The notes under the pieces were generated by a model that did not search any database, was not told the DNA's origin, and saw only the letters and a list, made by a program, of their open reading frames with translations. Both the position numbers and the translations under genes were made by a program. From contig MWBK01000226.1 of assembly GCA_002069025.1 (NCBI GenBank), forward strand, positions 1 through 8,387: a stretch of 8,387 nucleotides of DNA, read 5' to 3'. Of the stretch, positions 1 through 6,414 are shown in pieces. Origin of the DNA: Bacteroidetes bacterium ADurb.Bin302. GTDB lineage: Bacteria > Bacteroidota > Bacteroidia > Bacteroidales > Paludibacteraceae. Positions within the stretch are counted from its first letter, which is position 1, and the number at the start of each line of letters is the position of its first letter.

Positions 1-110
1 CAAATGCTATGAATAAATATACGGTTTGTATGCGCTGTATCATTGTATTTATGATATTTAAATGTGAAAGAAAAGAAATTTTTACGGATTCATGTTGTTA
101 ACGTAAAATT

Positions 111-146
111 AAAAAAAAATCCGTGAGGCTTTGCCTCGCGGATTTT
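111..146 (-). terminator. Rho-independent terminator of the small lipoprotein gene
   Basis: Bases 116-129 and 133-146 form a 14-position stem around a 3-nt loop (130-132), with a GC-rich core (GAGGC/GCCTC). Read on the minus strand, the stem is followed at once by nine T residues (complement of 111-119), the classic intrinsic terminator layout. It begins 20 nt after the stop codon at 167. In minus-strand RNA one pair (124/138) is an A-C mismatch; in plus-strand RNA the same pair would be a G-U wobble. The plus-strand side has only four T after the stem, so the minus direction is favoured. Confidence 0.9.
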
Positions 147-166
147 GTGCTTCTTTTTGCTAAAAA

Positions 167-352
167 TTATTCAGCAACAACAGCAGCAGAATCAGCAACT
201 ACAGCAGCAGCAGAATCAACAATAACTTCTTCTACAGGTGCAACAACTTCTTCTACAACAGCTTCTTCAGCTTCTTCTTGAGCAGCCTCTTTGTTACAAG
301 ATGCAAATGCAACAGCAACGATGGCAGCAGCGAACAACACTAATTTTTTCAT
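167..352 (-). CDS. Small acidic Ala/Val/Glu-rich lipoprotein (61 aa), function unknown
   Basis: I do not recognise a named family. Seen: a signal peptide with MKK at the N-terminus, a hydrophobic stretch (residues 4-17) and a lipobox-like end F-A-S-C, giving Cys19 as the likely lipidated residue (signal peptidase II). The 42 residues after Cys19 are strongly biased: 12 Ala, 11 Val, 10 Glu, 2 Asp and a single Lys, so the mature chain is very acidic and has no enzyme-like motif. Its C-terminus is a near-perfect tandem octapeptide (residues 46-53 DSAAAVVA, 54-61 DSAAVVAE). The gene has its own -7 promoter element and a strong terminator, so it is probably transcribed alone. The start is the only ATG in frame before the hydrophobic stretch; upstream sequence is A-rich without Shine-Dalgarno, as is usual in Bacteroidota. 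The low-complexity tail might be a spacer or a peptidoglycan- or cation-contacting element; that is inference. The clean signal peptide plus flanking control sites make it a real gene despite its size. Confidence 0.85.
   Translation of the reverse strand: MKKLVLFAAAIVAVAFASCNKEAAQEEAEEAVVEEVVAPVEEVIVDSAAAVVADSAAVVAE
170..257 (-). repeat. Low-complexity repeats inside the lipoprotein gene
   Basis: Two short repeat families lie in the coding region. A 13-bp stretch (aacttcttctaca on the plus strand) occurs at 224-236 and 245-257, offset by 21 bp (7 codons), and encodes the repeated V-E-E-V segments. At the 3' end, adjoining 24-bp units encode DSAAAVVA and DSAAVVAE, with cagcagcagaatca-like sequence. 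Both periods are multiples of three, so gain or loss of units would keep the frame. Confidence 0.7.
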
Positions 353-399
353 TTTTGTAATTTTAAAAATTAAACAATGATTGTTTTCTTATTTCGCAA

Positions 400-407
400 C
401 AAAGGTA
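400..407 (-). promoter_or_regulatory. Bacteroidota -7 promoter element for the small lipoprotein
   Basis: The minus strand reads TACCTTTG from 407 to 400, an exact match to the Bacteroides consensus TAnnTTTG. It would place the transcript start near 396 and leave a leader of about 40 nt before the ATG at 352. I see no TTTG-like -33 element at the usual 19-21 nt upstream, so only half of the consensus is present. Confidence 0.6.
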
Positions 408-494
408 TTCATTATTTCAGTGTAGTTATTACTCTAATACTAAATTTATTTGTTATTTAATGTTAAAACGATGTTTTGTAGCATTGTTTTGATG

Positions 495-2162
495 TTAAAT
501 ATTCAAATTTGTATAAAGATAACGTTTGATACTGCGTTTTGGTGTCTTGTCGAACTCATTCGGATATAAAATTATCTTAGAAATATTCTCGTAATTTGCC
601 ACCATACTATTAAGTTGCTTGCGATTTTCTTCCATAATAATATCTAAGTCGGAATGTGAGATATTAGATGCATCAACTGCTTCATAATCAGGATATACTA
701 AGCCGAATAGTTTTCCGTCTTTGTCAATTACAAGGCTCTCCATAACAAATGGAAGGTTGTTTAATTTTTCTTCAATTTCTTCCGGATATATATTTTGCCC
801 GCTTGCACCTAATATCATGCTTTTGCATCTTCCTTTTATAAATAGATTGCCTTCTTTGTCAATGGTACCCATATCTCCTGTTCTCATCCATCCGTCTTCT
901 TTGAATATGTTTTTTGTGGCTTCTACATTCTTATAGTATCCGCTCATCACGTTTTCGCCTCTAACGCATATTTCGCCGACTATATTGTATGGATCCTTAG
1001 AGTCAATCATAATCTCCATTGTATCAAGAATTTTGCCGGCCGAGTATGGAACAAATTTGTCGTGTGGTGAATAGCATATAAGAGGAGCACATTCTGTCAT
1101 ACCGTAGCCGACAGTAAATTTAAAGCCGATTTTTCTTAAAAAATCCTCAACTTCTTTATTTAGAGGTGCACCTCCAATAACAACTTCTCTGAATTCATTT
1201 CCAAATGCTTCATTAAGTTTCTTGTTAATTTGTTGATATATCTTGTCATCTAACAATGGAATACTTAATGCGAGTCTCATACTCATTTTGTTCAATGCAG
1301 GTTGAAGCTGTTTCCTATATATTTTTTCCATTATAAGCGGAACAGTAAATATAACTTTAGGTTTTATTTCTTCAAAAGCCTTCATCAATACTTTAGGACT
1401 CGGAATCTTGTTTAGTAGATAAGTGTGTGAACCTACGCATGTAGCTGTTAAAAAGTCGAATGCCATACCATATGCATGTGCCAGAGGTAAAAATGCAAGT
1501 ACTTTATCTCCTCTTTGTAGTAGTTGTGTTCTTATTCCGAATGTGATATTGCCTGCAAGTGCATTCCCGCTAATCATTACACCTTTACTAAAACCTGTAG
1601 TTCCCGAAGTGTAGCTGATCATTGCCAGTTCTGCATTATCGCGCTCTGTATATTTAACGTGTTCCTGTTTATAGCCTTGTGGATAGCGTTTGTTGAAATT
1701 GTCTGTTAATGAATTCATGATTTTCTGAATGTATTCTCCATCTTTTTGGTGAATGCATCTGAAATCGTTAAGTGAAAAAACGGCTATAAGATTATTCATT
1801 TTTTCCTCTTCAAGTGTATCCCATATTTTGTCGCTACAGAATAGCATTTTAGATTCTGAGTGATTAACAATATGGTGTACATCGTTTGGGTTGAAATCTT
1901 GCAAGATTGGTACTATTACTGCTCCGTATGTTACAACAGCTATGTATGTAATGGTCCAATTAGGTGTATTTCTGCCAATTAGAGCAATTTTATCGCCTTG
2001 CTCAACTTTTGCACTTTCAAATAACAAGTGGAGTTTTGCAATTTGATTTGCGGCCTCGCTGTATTTGAAGGTTTGATTCTTGTAGTAGTTAGTGTAAATT
2101 GGATAATCCCAGTTTTCTTTAAAACTGTGTTCAAATAGCTTAATAAAATTTTGTTCTATCAT
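495..2162 (-). CDS. Long-chain fatty acid--CoA ligase (AMP-forming acyl-CoA synthetase, FadD-like)
   Basis: A 555-aa member of the ANL adenylate-forming superfamily. It should activate a fatty acid with ATP to acyl-AMP and pass it to coenzyme A; the product feeds lipid synthesis, remodelling or degradation. Seen: the phosphate-binding loop YTSGTTGFSKGV (residues 184-195, with Phe-Ser where many members have Pro), the GGAPL stretch (330-334), the adenine-site motif GYGMTE (352-357), RTGD (427-430) whose Asp binds the ribose, the hinge region FIKGRCK (441-447) followed by GQNIYPEEIE (455-464), and a C-terminal DKTPKRSIKR segment (538-547) carrying the likely catalytic lysine. Length is normal for bacterial long-chain acyl-CoA synthetases of this phylum, and no signal peptide or membrane segment is seen, so it should be cytoplasmic. 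The start is the first in-frame ATG and lies about 27 nt from a well-formed promoter. The gene stands alone: 288 bp separate it from nadE upstream and 142 bp from the lipoprotein downstream. An 11-bp inverted repeat spans promoter and start codon, suggesting repressor control. Chain-length preference cannot be read from sequence. Confidence 0.93.
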   Translation of the reverse strand: MIEQNFIKLFEHSFKENWDYPIYTNYYKNQTFKYSEAANQIAKLHLLFESAKVEQGDKIALIGRNTPNWTITYIAVVTYGAVIVPILQDFNPNDVHHIVNHSESKMLFCSDKIWDTLEEEKMNNLIAVFSLNDFRCIHQKDGEYIQKIMNSLTDNFNKRYPQGYKQEHVKYTERDNAELAMISYTSGTTGFSKGVMISGNALAGNITFGIRTQLLQRGDKVLAFLPLAHAYGMAFDFLTATCVGSHTYLLNKIPSPKVLMKAFEEIKPKVIFTVPLIMEKIYRKQLQPALNKMSMRLALSIPLLDDKIYQQINKKLNEAFGNEFREVVIGGAPLNKEVEDFLRKIGFKFTVGYGMTECAPLICYSPHDKFVPYSAGKILDTMEIMIDSKDPYNIVGEICVRGENVMSGYYKNVEATKNIFKEDGWMRTGDMGTIDKEGNLFIKGRCKSMILGASGQNIYPEEIEEKLNNLPFVMESLVIDKDGKLFGLVYPDYEAVDASNISHSDLDIIMEENRKQLNSMVANYENISKIILYPNEFDKTPKRSIKRYLYTNLNI

Positions 2163-2195
2163 TTTTGCACACTTTTGATTAATTTGTGCAAAAAT
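2161..2195. promoter_or_regulatory. Perfect 11-bp inverted repeat, candidate operator over the promoter and start codon
   Basis: Bases 2161-2171 (atttttgcaca) are the exact reverse complement of 2185-2195 (tgtgcaaaaat), with a 13-bp spacer. The half-site centres are 24 bp apart, roughly two helical turns. One arm overlaps the -7 box and the other the start codon, so a bound dimer would block transcription. Because the predicted transcript starts near 2185, most of the upstream arm would not be in the RNA, which favours a DNA operator over an RNA hairpin. The regulator is not in the window. Confidence 0.6.
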
Positions 2196-2220
2196 AGAAA
2201 CAATTTATTGATTGGACAAA
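2189..2220 (-). promoter_or_regulatory. Bacteroidota -33/-7 promoter for the acyl-CoA synthetase gene
   Basis: On the minus strand a TTTG at 2220-2217 (-33 element) is followed after 20 nt by TATTTTTG at 2196-2189, matching TAnnTTTG (-7 element). Spacing and both elements fit the published Bacteroides consensus. Transcription should start near 2185, giving a leader of only about 20-25 nt before the ATG at 2162. Confidence 0.75.
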
Positions 2221-2419
2221 AAAATATCTTTGAATTGCTTGTTTTTATGTCTGAAGATATAGTAAAAAACTATTTATTGTGCAGAAATTTTATGTTATTT
2301 CAGATATATTTATTTGATTTGCAATATTTTACAATAAAAATTATAAAAACGATGAGGATACACTATAAAATTAACAATTCAATGTTTGTTGATTCGGCAA
2401 ATGCCTTAAATCTAATAAC

Positions 2420-2455
2420 TAAGTGTTGGGTAGTGGGTGGGTGAAGAAAATTATT
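2420..2455 (-). terminator. C-rich, G-free tract after nadE, candidate Rho utilisation site
   Basis: The transcript leaving nadE enters a 36-nt stretch without any G; the 30 nt from 2450 to 2421 contain 14 C, including three CCC runs. Such C-over-G stretches are typical of Rho entry sites. No GC-rich hairpin with a U-tract is visible in the 288-bp gap, so Rho-dependent ending of the galE-to-nadE unit is the likeliest reading. This is inferred from composition only. Confidence 0.4.
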
Positions 2456-4403
2456 CCAAACCATTCAATTCTTTTAGCCAAATGTTTGCTGAGGCATCGC
2501 TGGGCATGCGTAAATCACCACGAGGAGATAATGCAATAGAACCTATTTTAGGGCCATCGGGAAGGCAGTTACGTTTAAATTGCTGACTAAAGAAACGCTT
2601 ATAGCAAATCTTAAGCCATTTTAAAATAGTAGCCTTTTCGTAAAGAACATCGTCAGAAACTTCTTTTTCAGAAAAAGCTGTTTCAGCCAATGCCATTATT
2701 TTTGACGGAGAAAATCCAAAACGCAGCATATAATAAATAAAGAAGTCATGTAATTCGTACGGTCCGACAACATCTTCAGTTTTTTGCACAATCTCGTCAT
2801 TATCGCCTTTGGGCAATAACTCAGGGCTAATAGGCGTATCAATAATATCAGCCAAGATAGCCTTTGTTTTAGTATCGTGCAGCGTAGCGTATGCATTTAC
2901 CAAACTGCGAACCAATGTTTTAGGTACACCTACATTAACACCATAATGAGAAATATGGTCACCATTGTATGTACACCATCCAAGAGCAAGCTCACTCAAA
3001 TCTCCGGTACCAATTACAATGCCGTTAGTCTTGTTTGCCATATCCATCAATATCTGTGTACGTTCGCGAGCTTGTGTGTTTTCATAGCAGATATCATGGA
3101 CTGAAATATCGTGATTAATATCTTTAAAATGTTGGATGCAAGCGTCTTTAATAGAAATAGTGATTGAAGTTGTATTTAAAGACTCCATCAATTTTATAGC
3201 ATTACCCATAGTTCTTGATGTAGTTCCAAATCCCGGCATGGTTACACCCATTATATTTTTTCGGTCGTAACCAAGTTCGTCAAAAGCTTTTGTTGCTACA
3301 AGCAAGGCAAGCGTAGAATCAAGTCCTCCGGAGATTCCTATAATAACGTTGTTACAATTTATATGTTCCAACCTTTTCTTTAAGCCTGCCACTTGGATAT
3401 CCATAATTTCAGAGCATCTTTCATCTTTTTCCGGTCCGTTATTAGGAACAAAAGGTCTGCGCTCAATTGGATATACAATTTGGTCAGGTTTTAAATCAAT
3501 ATTAGATGATATGTATCTAACAGGCGTATAATACGATGATTTTGCATCAGCATAACTACTCTGTTTCATACGGTCATATCTTAAACGCTCAATATCAATA
3601 TCTGAACATATTAGATCTTGATCACATATAAATCCGTTTTCTGATAAAATACGACCATTTTCTGCAATCATGCAATGACCGCTAAAAACTATATCACTAG
3701 TTGATTCTCCATTGCCGGCATTACAATAAACATATCCGCAAATAGCTCTTGCCGATTGTTGTCTGATTAAGCGTTGTCTGTACGCACGTTTTGAAACTAG
3801 TTCGTTGCTGGCAGATAAATTAAAGATGATGTCAGCACCTGCCAAACACAAAAATGAACTAGGAGGAATAGGTGACCATAAATCTTCGCATATTTCAATA
3901 CCGAATTTAAAATTGTCGTTTATATTGAAGATTAAATCAGTTCCGACAGGAACATTTTGTCCGCACAATTTAATAGAGTCAGAGCTAAGCATATCAGCAG
4001 GACAAAACCAACGTTTCTCGTAAAATTCGTTGTAGTTTGGCAGTAAACTTTTGGGTACAATGCCGATTATTTGTCCTTGATTAATTACAATAGCACAATT
4101 GTATAGATTGTTATCAATAATTAGAGGACTGCCAATAATAATACACATTTTTTTATGCGCAGTTGCCTGTATTATATGCGATATTGCATCTTTACAAGCT
4201 TCAATCAAAGAGTTTTGAAAGAATAAATCCGCACAAGTATATCCGGAAACACACAATTCAGGAAATACGACTATATGAGAGCATTCGTCATCTGCTTTGC
4301 AAACAGCTTCGCAAATGGCATCTGCATTGGCAATAGTATCAGCTACTATTGTTTTTGGAACAGCTGCACAAACTCGTATTAATTGATATGGTGTATTTAG
4401 CAT
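2451..4403 (-). CDS. nadE: Glutamine-dependent NAD(+) synthetase
   Basis: A 650-aa two-domain enzyme that makes NAD+ from nicotinate adenine dinucleotide, ATP and glutamine, the last step of NAD biosynthesis, in the cytoplasm. The N-terminal nitrilase-like glutaminase domain (about 1-290) shows the complete Glu-Lys-Cys triad: Glu49 in FPELCVSGY, Lys118 in VPKSLLPNY and Cys172 in GIEICEDLW. Spacing closely matches the Mycobacterium tuberculosis enzyme (Glu52, Lys121, Cys176). The C-terminal synthetase domain (about 335-650) carries the ATP-pyrophosphatase loop SGGLDS (358-363) and GTGDLSELALGW (465-476). It is therefore the glutamine-using form, not the shorter ammonia-dependent one. All key residues are present and length is normal. 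The ATG lies 3 bp after the stop of the OmpA-domain gene, so it is the last gene of a tight operon; there is no Shine-Dalgarno. I see no functional link to the envelope genes upstream, so co-transcription may simply be housekeeping. Confidence 0.97.
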   Translation of the reverse strand: MLNTPYQLIRVCAAVPKTIVADTIANADAICEAVCKADDECSHIVVFPELCVSGYTCADLFFQNSLIEACKDAISHIIQATAHKKMCIIIGSPLIIDNNLYNCAIVINQGQIIGIVPKSLLPNYNEFYEKRWFCPADMLSSDSIKLCGQNVPVGTDLIFNINDNFKFGIEICEDLWSPIPPSSFLCLAGADIIFNLSASNELVSKRAYRQRLIRQQSARAICGYVYCNAGNGESTSDIVFSGHCMIAENGRILSENGFICDQDLICSDIDIERLRYDRMKQSSYADAKSSYYTPVRYISSNIDLKPDQIVYPIERRPFVPNNGPEKDERCSEIMDIQVAGLKKRLEHINCNNVIIGISGGLDSTLALLVATKAFDELGYDRKNIMGVTMPGFGTTSRTMGNAIKLMESLNTTSITISIKDACIQHFKDINHDISVHDICYENTQARERTQILMDMANKTNGIVIGTGDLSELALGWCTYNGDHISHYGVNVGVPKTLVRSLVNAYATLHDTKTKAILADIIDTPISPELLPKGDNDEIVQKTEDVVGPYELHDFFIYYMLRFGFSPSKIMALAETAFSEKEVSDDVLYEKATILKWLKICYKRFFSQQFKRNCLPDGPKIGSIALSPRGDLRMPSDASANIWLKELNGLE

Positions 4404-4406
4404 AAT

Positions 4407-6407
4407 TTAGATTTTTGTAACAAGAAATTCTGTGCGGCGATTTTCTTTACGACCTTCTTCTGTTTTGTTTGATGCTACAGGATTATCATATCCATATCCC
4501 TTTGAAGTTAATCGTCCTTCTTCTATACCATTTTGAATTAAATAATCTACTACTGATTTTGCTCTAAAGTTAGATAAGTTTTTATTGTATGCTTTAGAAC
4601 CTACGTTATCGGTGTGTCCCGATATTTCAACATGCATTGTAGGATTCTCTTTCAATAGTTTAATAACATTATTCAACTCTATGATAGATTCATCATTTAG
4701 ATCAGCTTTGGCAGTTTCAAAGAAAATATTCTTAAGTACGATATTTTTGCCTATAGCAATCTTTTTAAGAATAATATCTTTGTCGATCTCTTGAAATTCT
4801 GATTGTTCAGGTAAATCAAAGTTTTCAGAATGGAATAAATATCCCGGATAACTAACAGAGATACCATAATTCAAGCCTCCGAGAAGTATAACTTCGTAAT
4901 TTCCGGTACTATCAGCTTCAAAAGTTGCAATGATTTGTTGTAATTCATTATCAGCCAATTCAATTTTTGCTTTTAGAAGTAGGCTATCATCTCCCATAAT
5001 AATACCTTTCATCAAAGTTACTTTTGAACTATCAATATTAGCCTCTTGTTGAATATTAATTCCGGCTAATAATTTATCTCCAATAGTACCTGCGGGTGCA
5101 TCAAAATCTTCTGCAAGTTCTTTTGGAAGGATGTAAGTAAGTGCATATATATCCATGCCACCTTTGCCGCCATCTCGGTTTGAAGATATGTATGCCTTTA
5201 AGTCTTTGTTGGTAGGAGTGTAAAACACATCATCAAAAGCTGTGTTTATAGGAGTCCCAATATTTTCCGCTTGTCCCCATTTCCCATTACTTAATGTTGT
5301 TTTAAATATATCATATCCACCCATAGAGTTATGACCGGTTGACGAAAAATATATGGTCGAGTCATTTACAAATACAGGAGCTGTTTCGTCATATTCAGTG
5401 TTAACCTGATTACCTAAATTCTCCGGTTTTGTCCACTTTTTACCATTTTTATTTACTATAAAAAGATCTTGTTCACCTAAACTCTTTTTGCCTTCGCTAG
5501 AAAATACTATTTGCTCACAATTTGAGTTAAATCCAATTTTTCTGACACGATTTTTCCAAAATTTAAGTTTGCCTGATTTTCTCCATTTACCGTCCTTGTT
5601 TTTGTAAATAAGGATAGCTGATTTATCTCCGTCATAAACATATTCTGTATTGCCGTTATCGGTTTGTGCAACAACATCAATATGAGAAAATTTTCTTTTT
5701 TTTGCGATATTCTCGTATGGAGAGTCAAATGTTCCATCAACGCTTTTGTTTGCAGACAAAGAGTGCTCACGACGCTCTCCTGAAGATAATAATGTTGCAT
5801 TAGTGTAACTTATTGTTTTACCATTTGGGTTGCAAATAGTATTGTATTCATCTGCAGAAGTGTTGATTGCCGAAACATTGTCAATAAATAGGGGGTTTTT
5901 AATTTTTTCTAAACTTAATCCGGACTGACATTCTTGTATACGTTTATCTGTTTGTTTAATTTTAGCAATTGTTTTTTTGTTCTGTTTGCCCTTACTTAGA
6001 ATGTCTTTGTGATTCTGATATGAAACTATAGCATTGTCAAATTGATTGTCTAATTGATATGCAGTTCCAAGTTTCCAATATATATCAGGAAATTGTTTGT
6101 GTGTCGAATCTATGTCAGCAACTGCATCAAAGAAAGTAATAGCTTTTGTTTTAGAAAAACCAGTCAAATAACAATTACCTAATTTGTAGCATAAAGAAGC
6201 ATCTCCTGCATAAAGATTGTAAGCAGTTAAGTATTGACCGCAGGCCTGATATTTTTTCTCATCTTGAAGACGATAAAATTTATCACCTTGTTTTACCGCT
6301 GTTTTGTATGATTTTAGCGAATCTTTGCTAAGCGGAATATTAGTTTTGGCAGCGAATAAGAAATTACATGCCAAAGTGCAAATTAGTATGATAGATATTT
6401 TTTTCAT
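4407..6407 (-). CDS. TPR / PD40 beta-propeller / OmpA-domain envelope protein, PorE-like (possible type IX secretion component)
   Basis: A 666-aa exported protein expected to sit in the periplasm and anchor to peptidoglycan. Domains in order, counted from the chosen start: signal peptide (1 to about 20), TPR-like helical repeats (about 30-140), a beta-propeller of PD40/WD40-like blades (about 180-425, with repeated FSS and G-x-D-I/L-F/Y motifs), a carboxypeptidase-regulatory-like fold (about 463-535), and a C-terminal OmpA domain (about 555-666). In the last, Asp600 of GHTDN and Arg615 of LSNFRA are 15 residues apart, as are the diaminopimelate-binding Asp271/Arg286 of Acinetobacter OmpA, so peptidoglycan binding should be intact. 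This order is that described for P. gingivalis PorE (PG1058). Unlike that lipoprotein, no convincing lipobox is visible: Cys14 is preceded by Thr-Leu-Ala, so a signal peptidase I site near Ala19/Ala20 is more likely. I chose the ATG at 6407 over the in-frame ATG at 6449 because it begins a proper MKK signal peptide and removes a 35-bp overlap with the TPR gene, leaving a 7-bp gap. Many Bacteroidota carry several PD40-OmpA proteins, so the PorE role is inference. Confidence 0.85.
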   Translation of the reverse strand: MKKISIILICTLACNFLFAAKTNIPLSKDSLKSYKTAVKQGDKFYRLQDEKKYQACGQYLTAYNLYAGDASLCYKLGNCYLTGFSKTKAITFFDAVADIDSTHKQFPDIYWKLGTAYQLDNQFDNAIVSYQNHKDILSKGKQNKKTIAKIKQTDKRIQECQSGLSLEKIKNPLFIDNVSAINTSADEYNTICNPNGKTISYTNATLLSSGERREHSLSANKSVDGTFDSPYENIAKKRKFSHIDVVAQTDNGNTEYVYDGDKSAILIYKNKDGKWRKSGKLKFWKNRVRKIGFNSNCEQIVFSSEGKKSLGEQDLFIVNKNGKKWTKPENLGNQVNTEYDETAPVFVNDSTIYFSSTGHNSMGGYDIFKTTLSNGKWGQAENIGTPINTAFDDVFYTPTNKDLKAYISSNRDGGKGGMDIYALTYILPKELAEDFDAPAGTIGDKLLAGINIQQEANIDSSKVTLMKGIIMGDDSLLLKAKIELADNELQQIIATFEADSTGNYEVILLGGLNYGISVSYPGYLFHSENFDLPEQSEFQEIDKDIILKKIAIGKNIVLKNIFFETAKADLNDESIIELNNVIKLLKENPTMHVEISGHTDNVGSKAYNKNLSNFRAKSVVDYLIQNGIEEGRLTSKGYGYDNPVASNKTEEGRKENRRTEFLVTKI

Positions 6408-6414
6408 GGCTAAG

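Noticed and set aside
80..108. 7-bp inverted repeat (80-86 with 102-108, 15-nt loop) beyond the terminator
   Set aside because: Only two G-C pairs and a large loop; the terminator just before it is sufficient, and no plus-strand gene needs one here.
465..477. Small hairpin (aaaac / gtttt, 3-nt loop) after the acyl-CoA synthetase stop as a terminator
   Set aside because: Five-base stem with one G-C pair and no following U-tract on the minus strand; too weak to call.
2225..2232. TATCTTTG on the plus strand, matching the -7 consensus
   Set aside because: No -33 TTTG at the right distance and no plausible plus-strand gene downstream; an 8-base degenerate match is expected by chance in AT-rich DNA.
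2428..2441. G-quadruplex on the plus strand
   Set aside because: Only three GGG runs are present; a fourth run is missing within normal loop length.
2151..2444. 97-codon plus-strand open frame spanning the gap between nadE and the acyl-CoA synthetase gene
   Set aside because: Its start overlaps the opposing gene's first codons, its composition is that of translated AT-rich intergenic DNA, and it has no recognisable motif or upstream promoter.
5507..5800. 97-codon minus-strand frame within the OmpA-domain gene
   Set aside because: It is an alternative frame of a well-supported gene with no features of its own.
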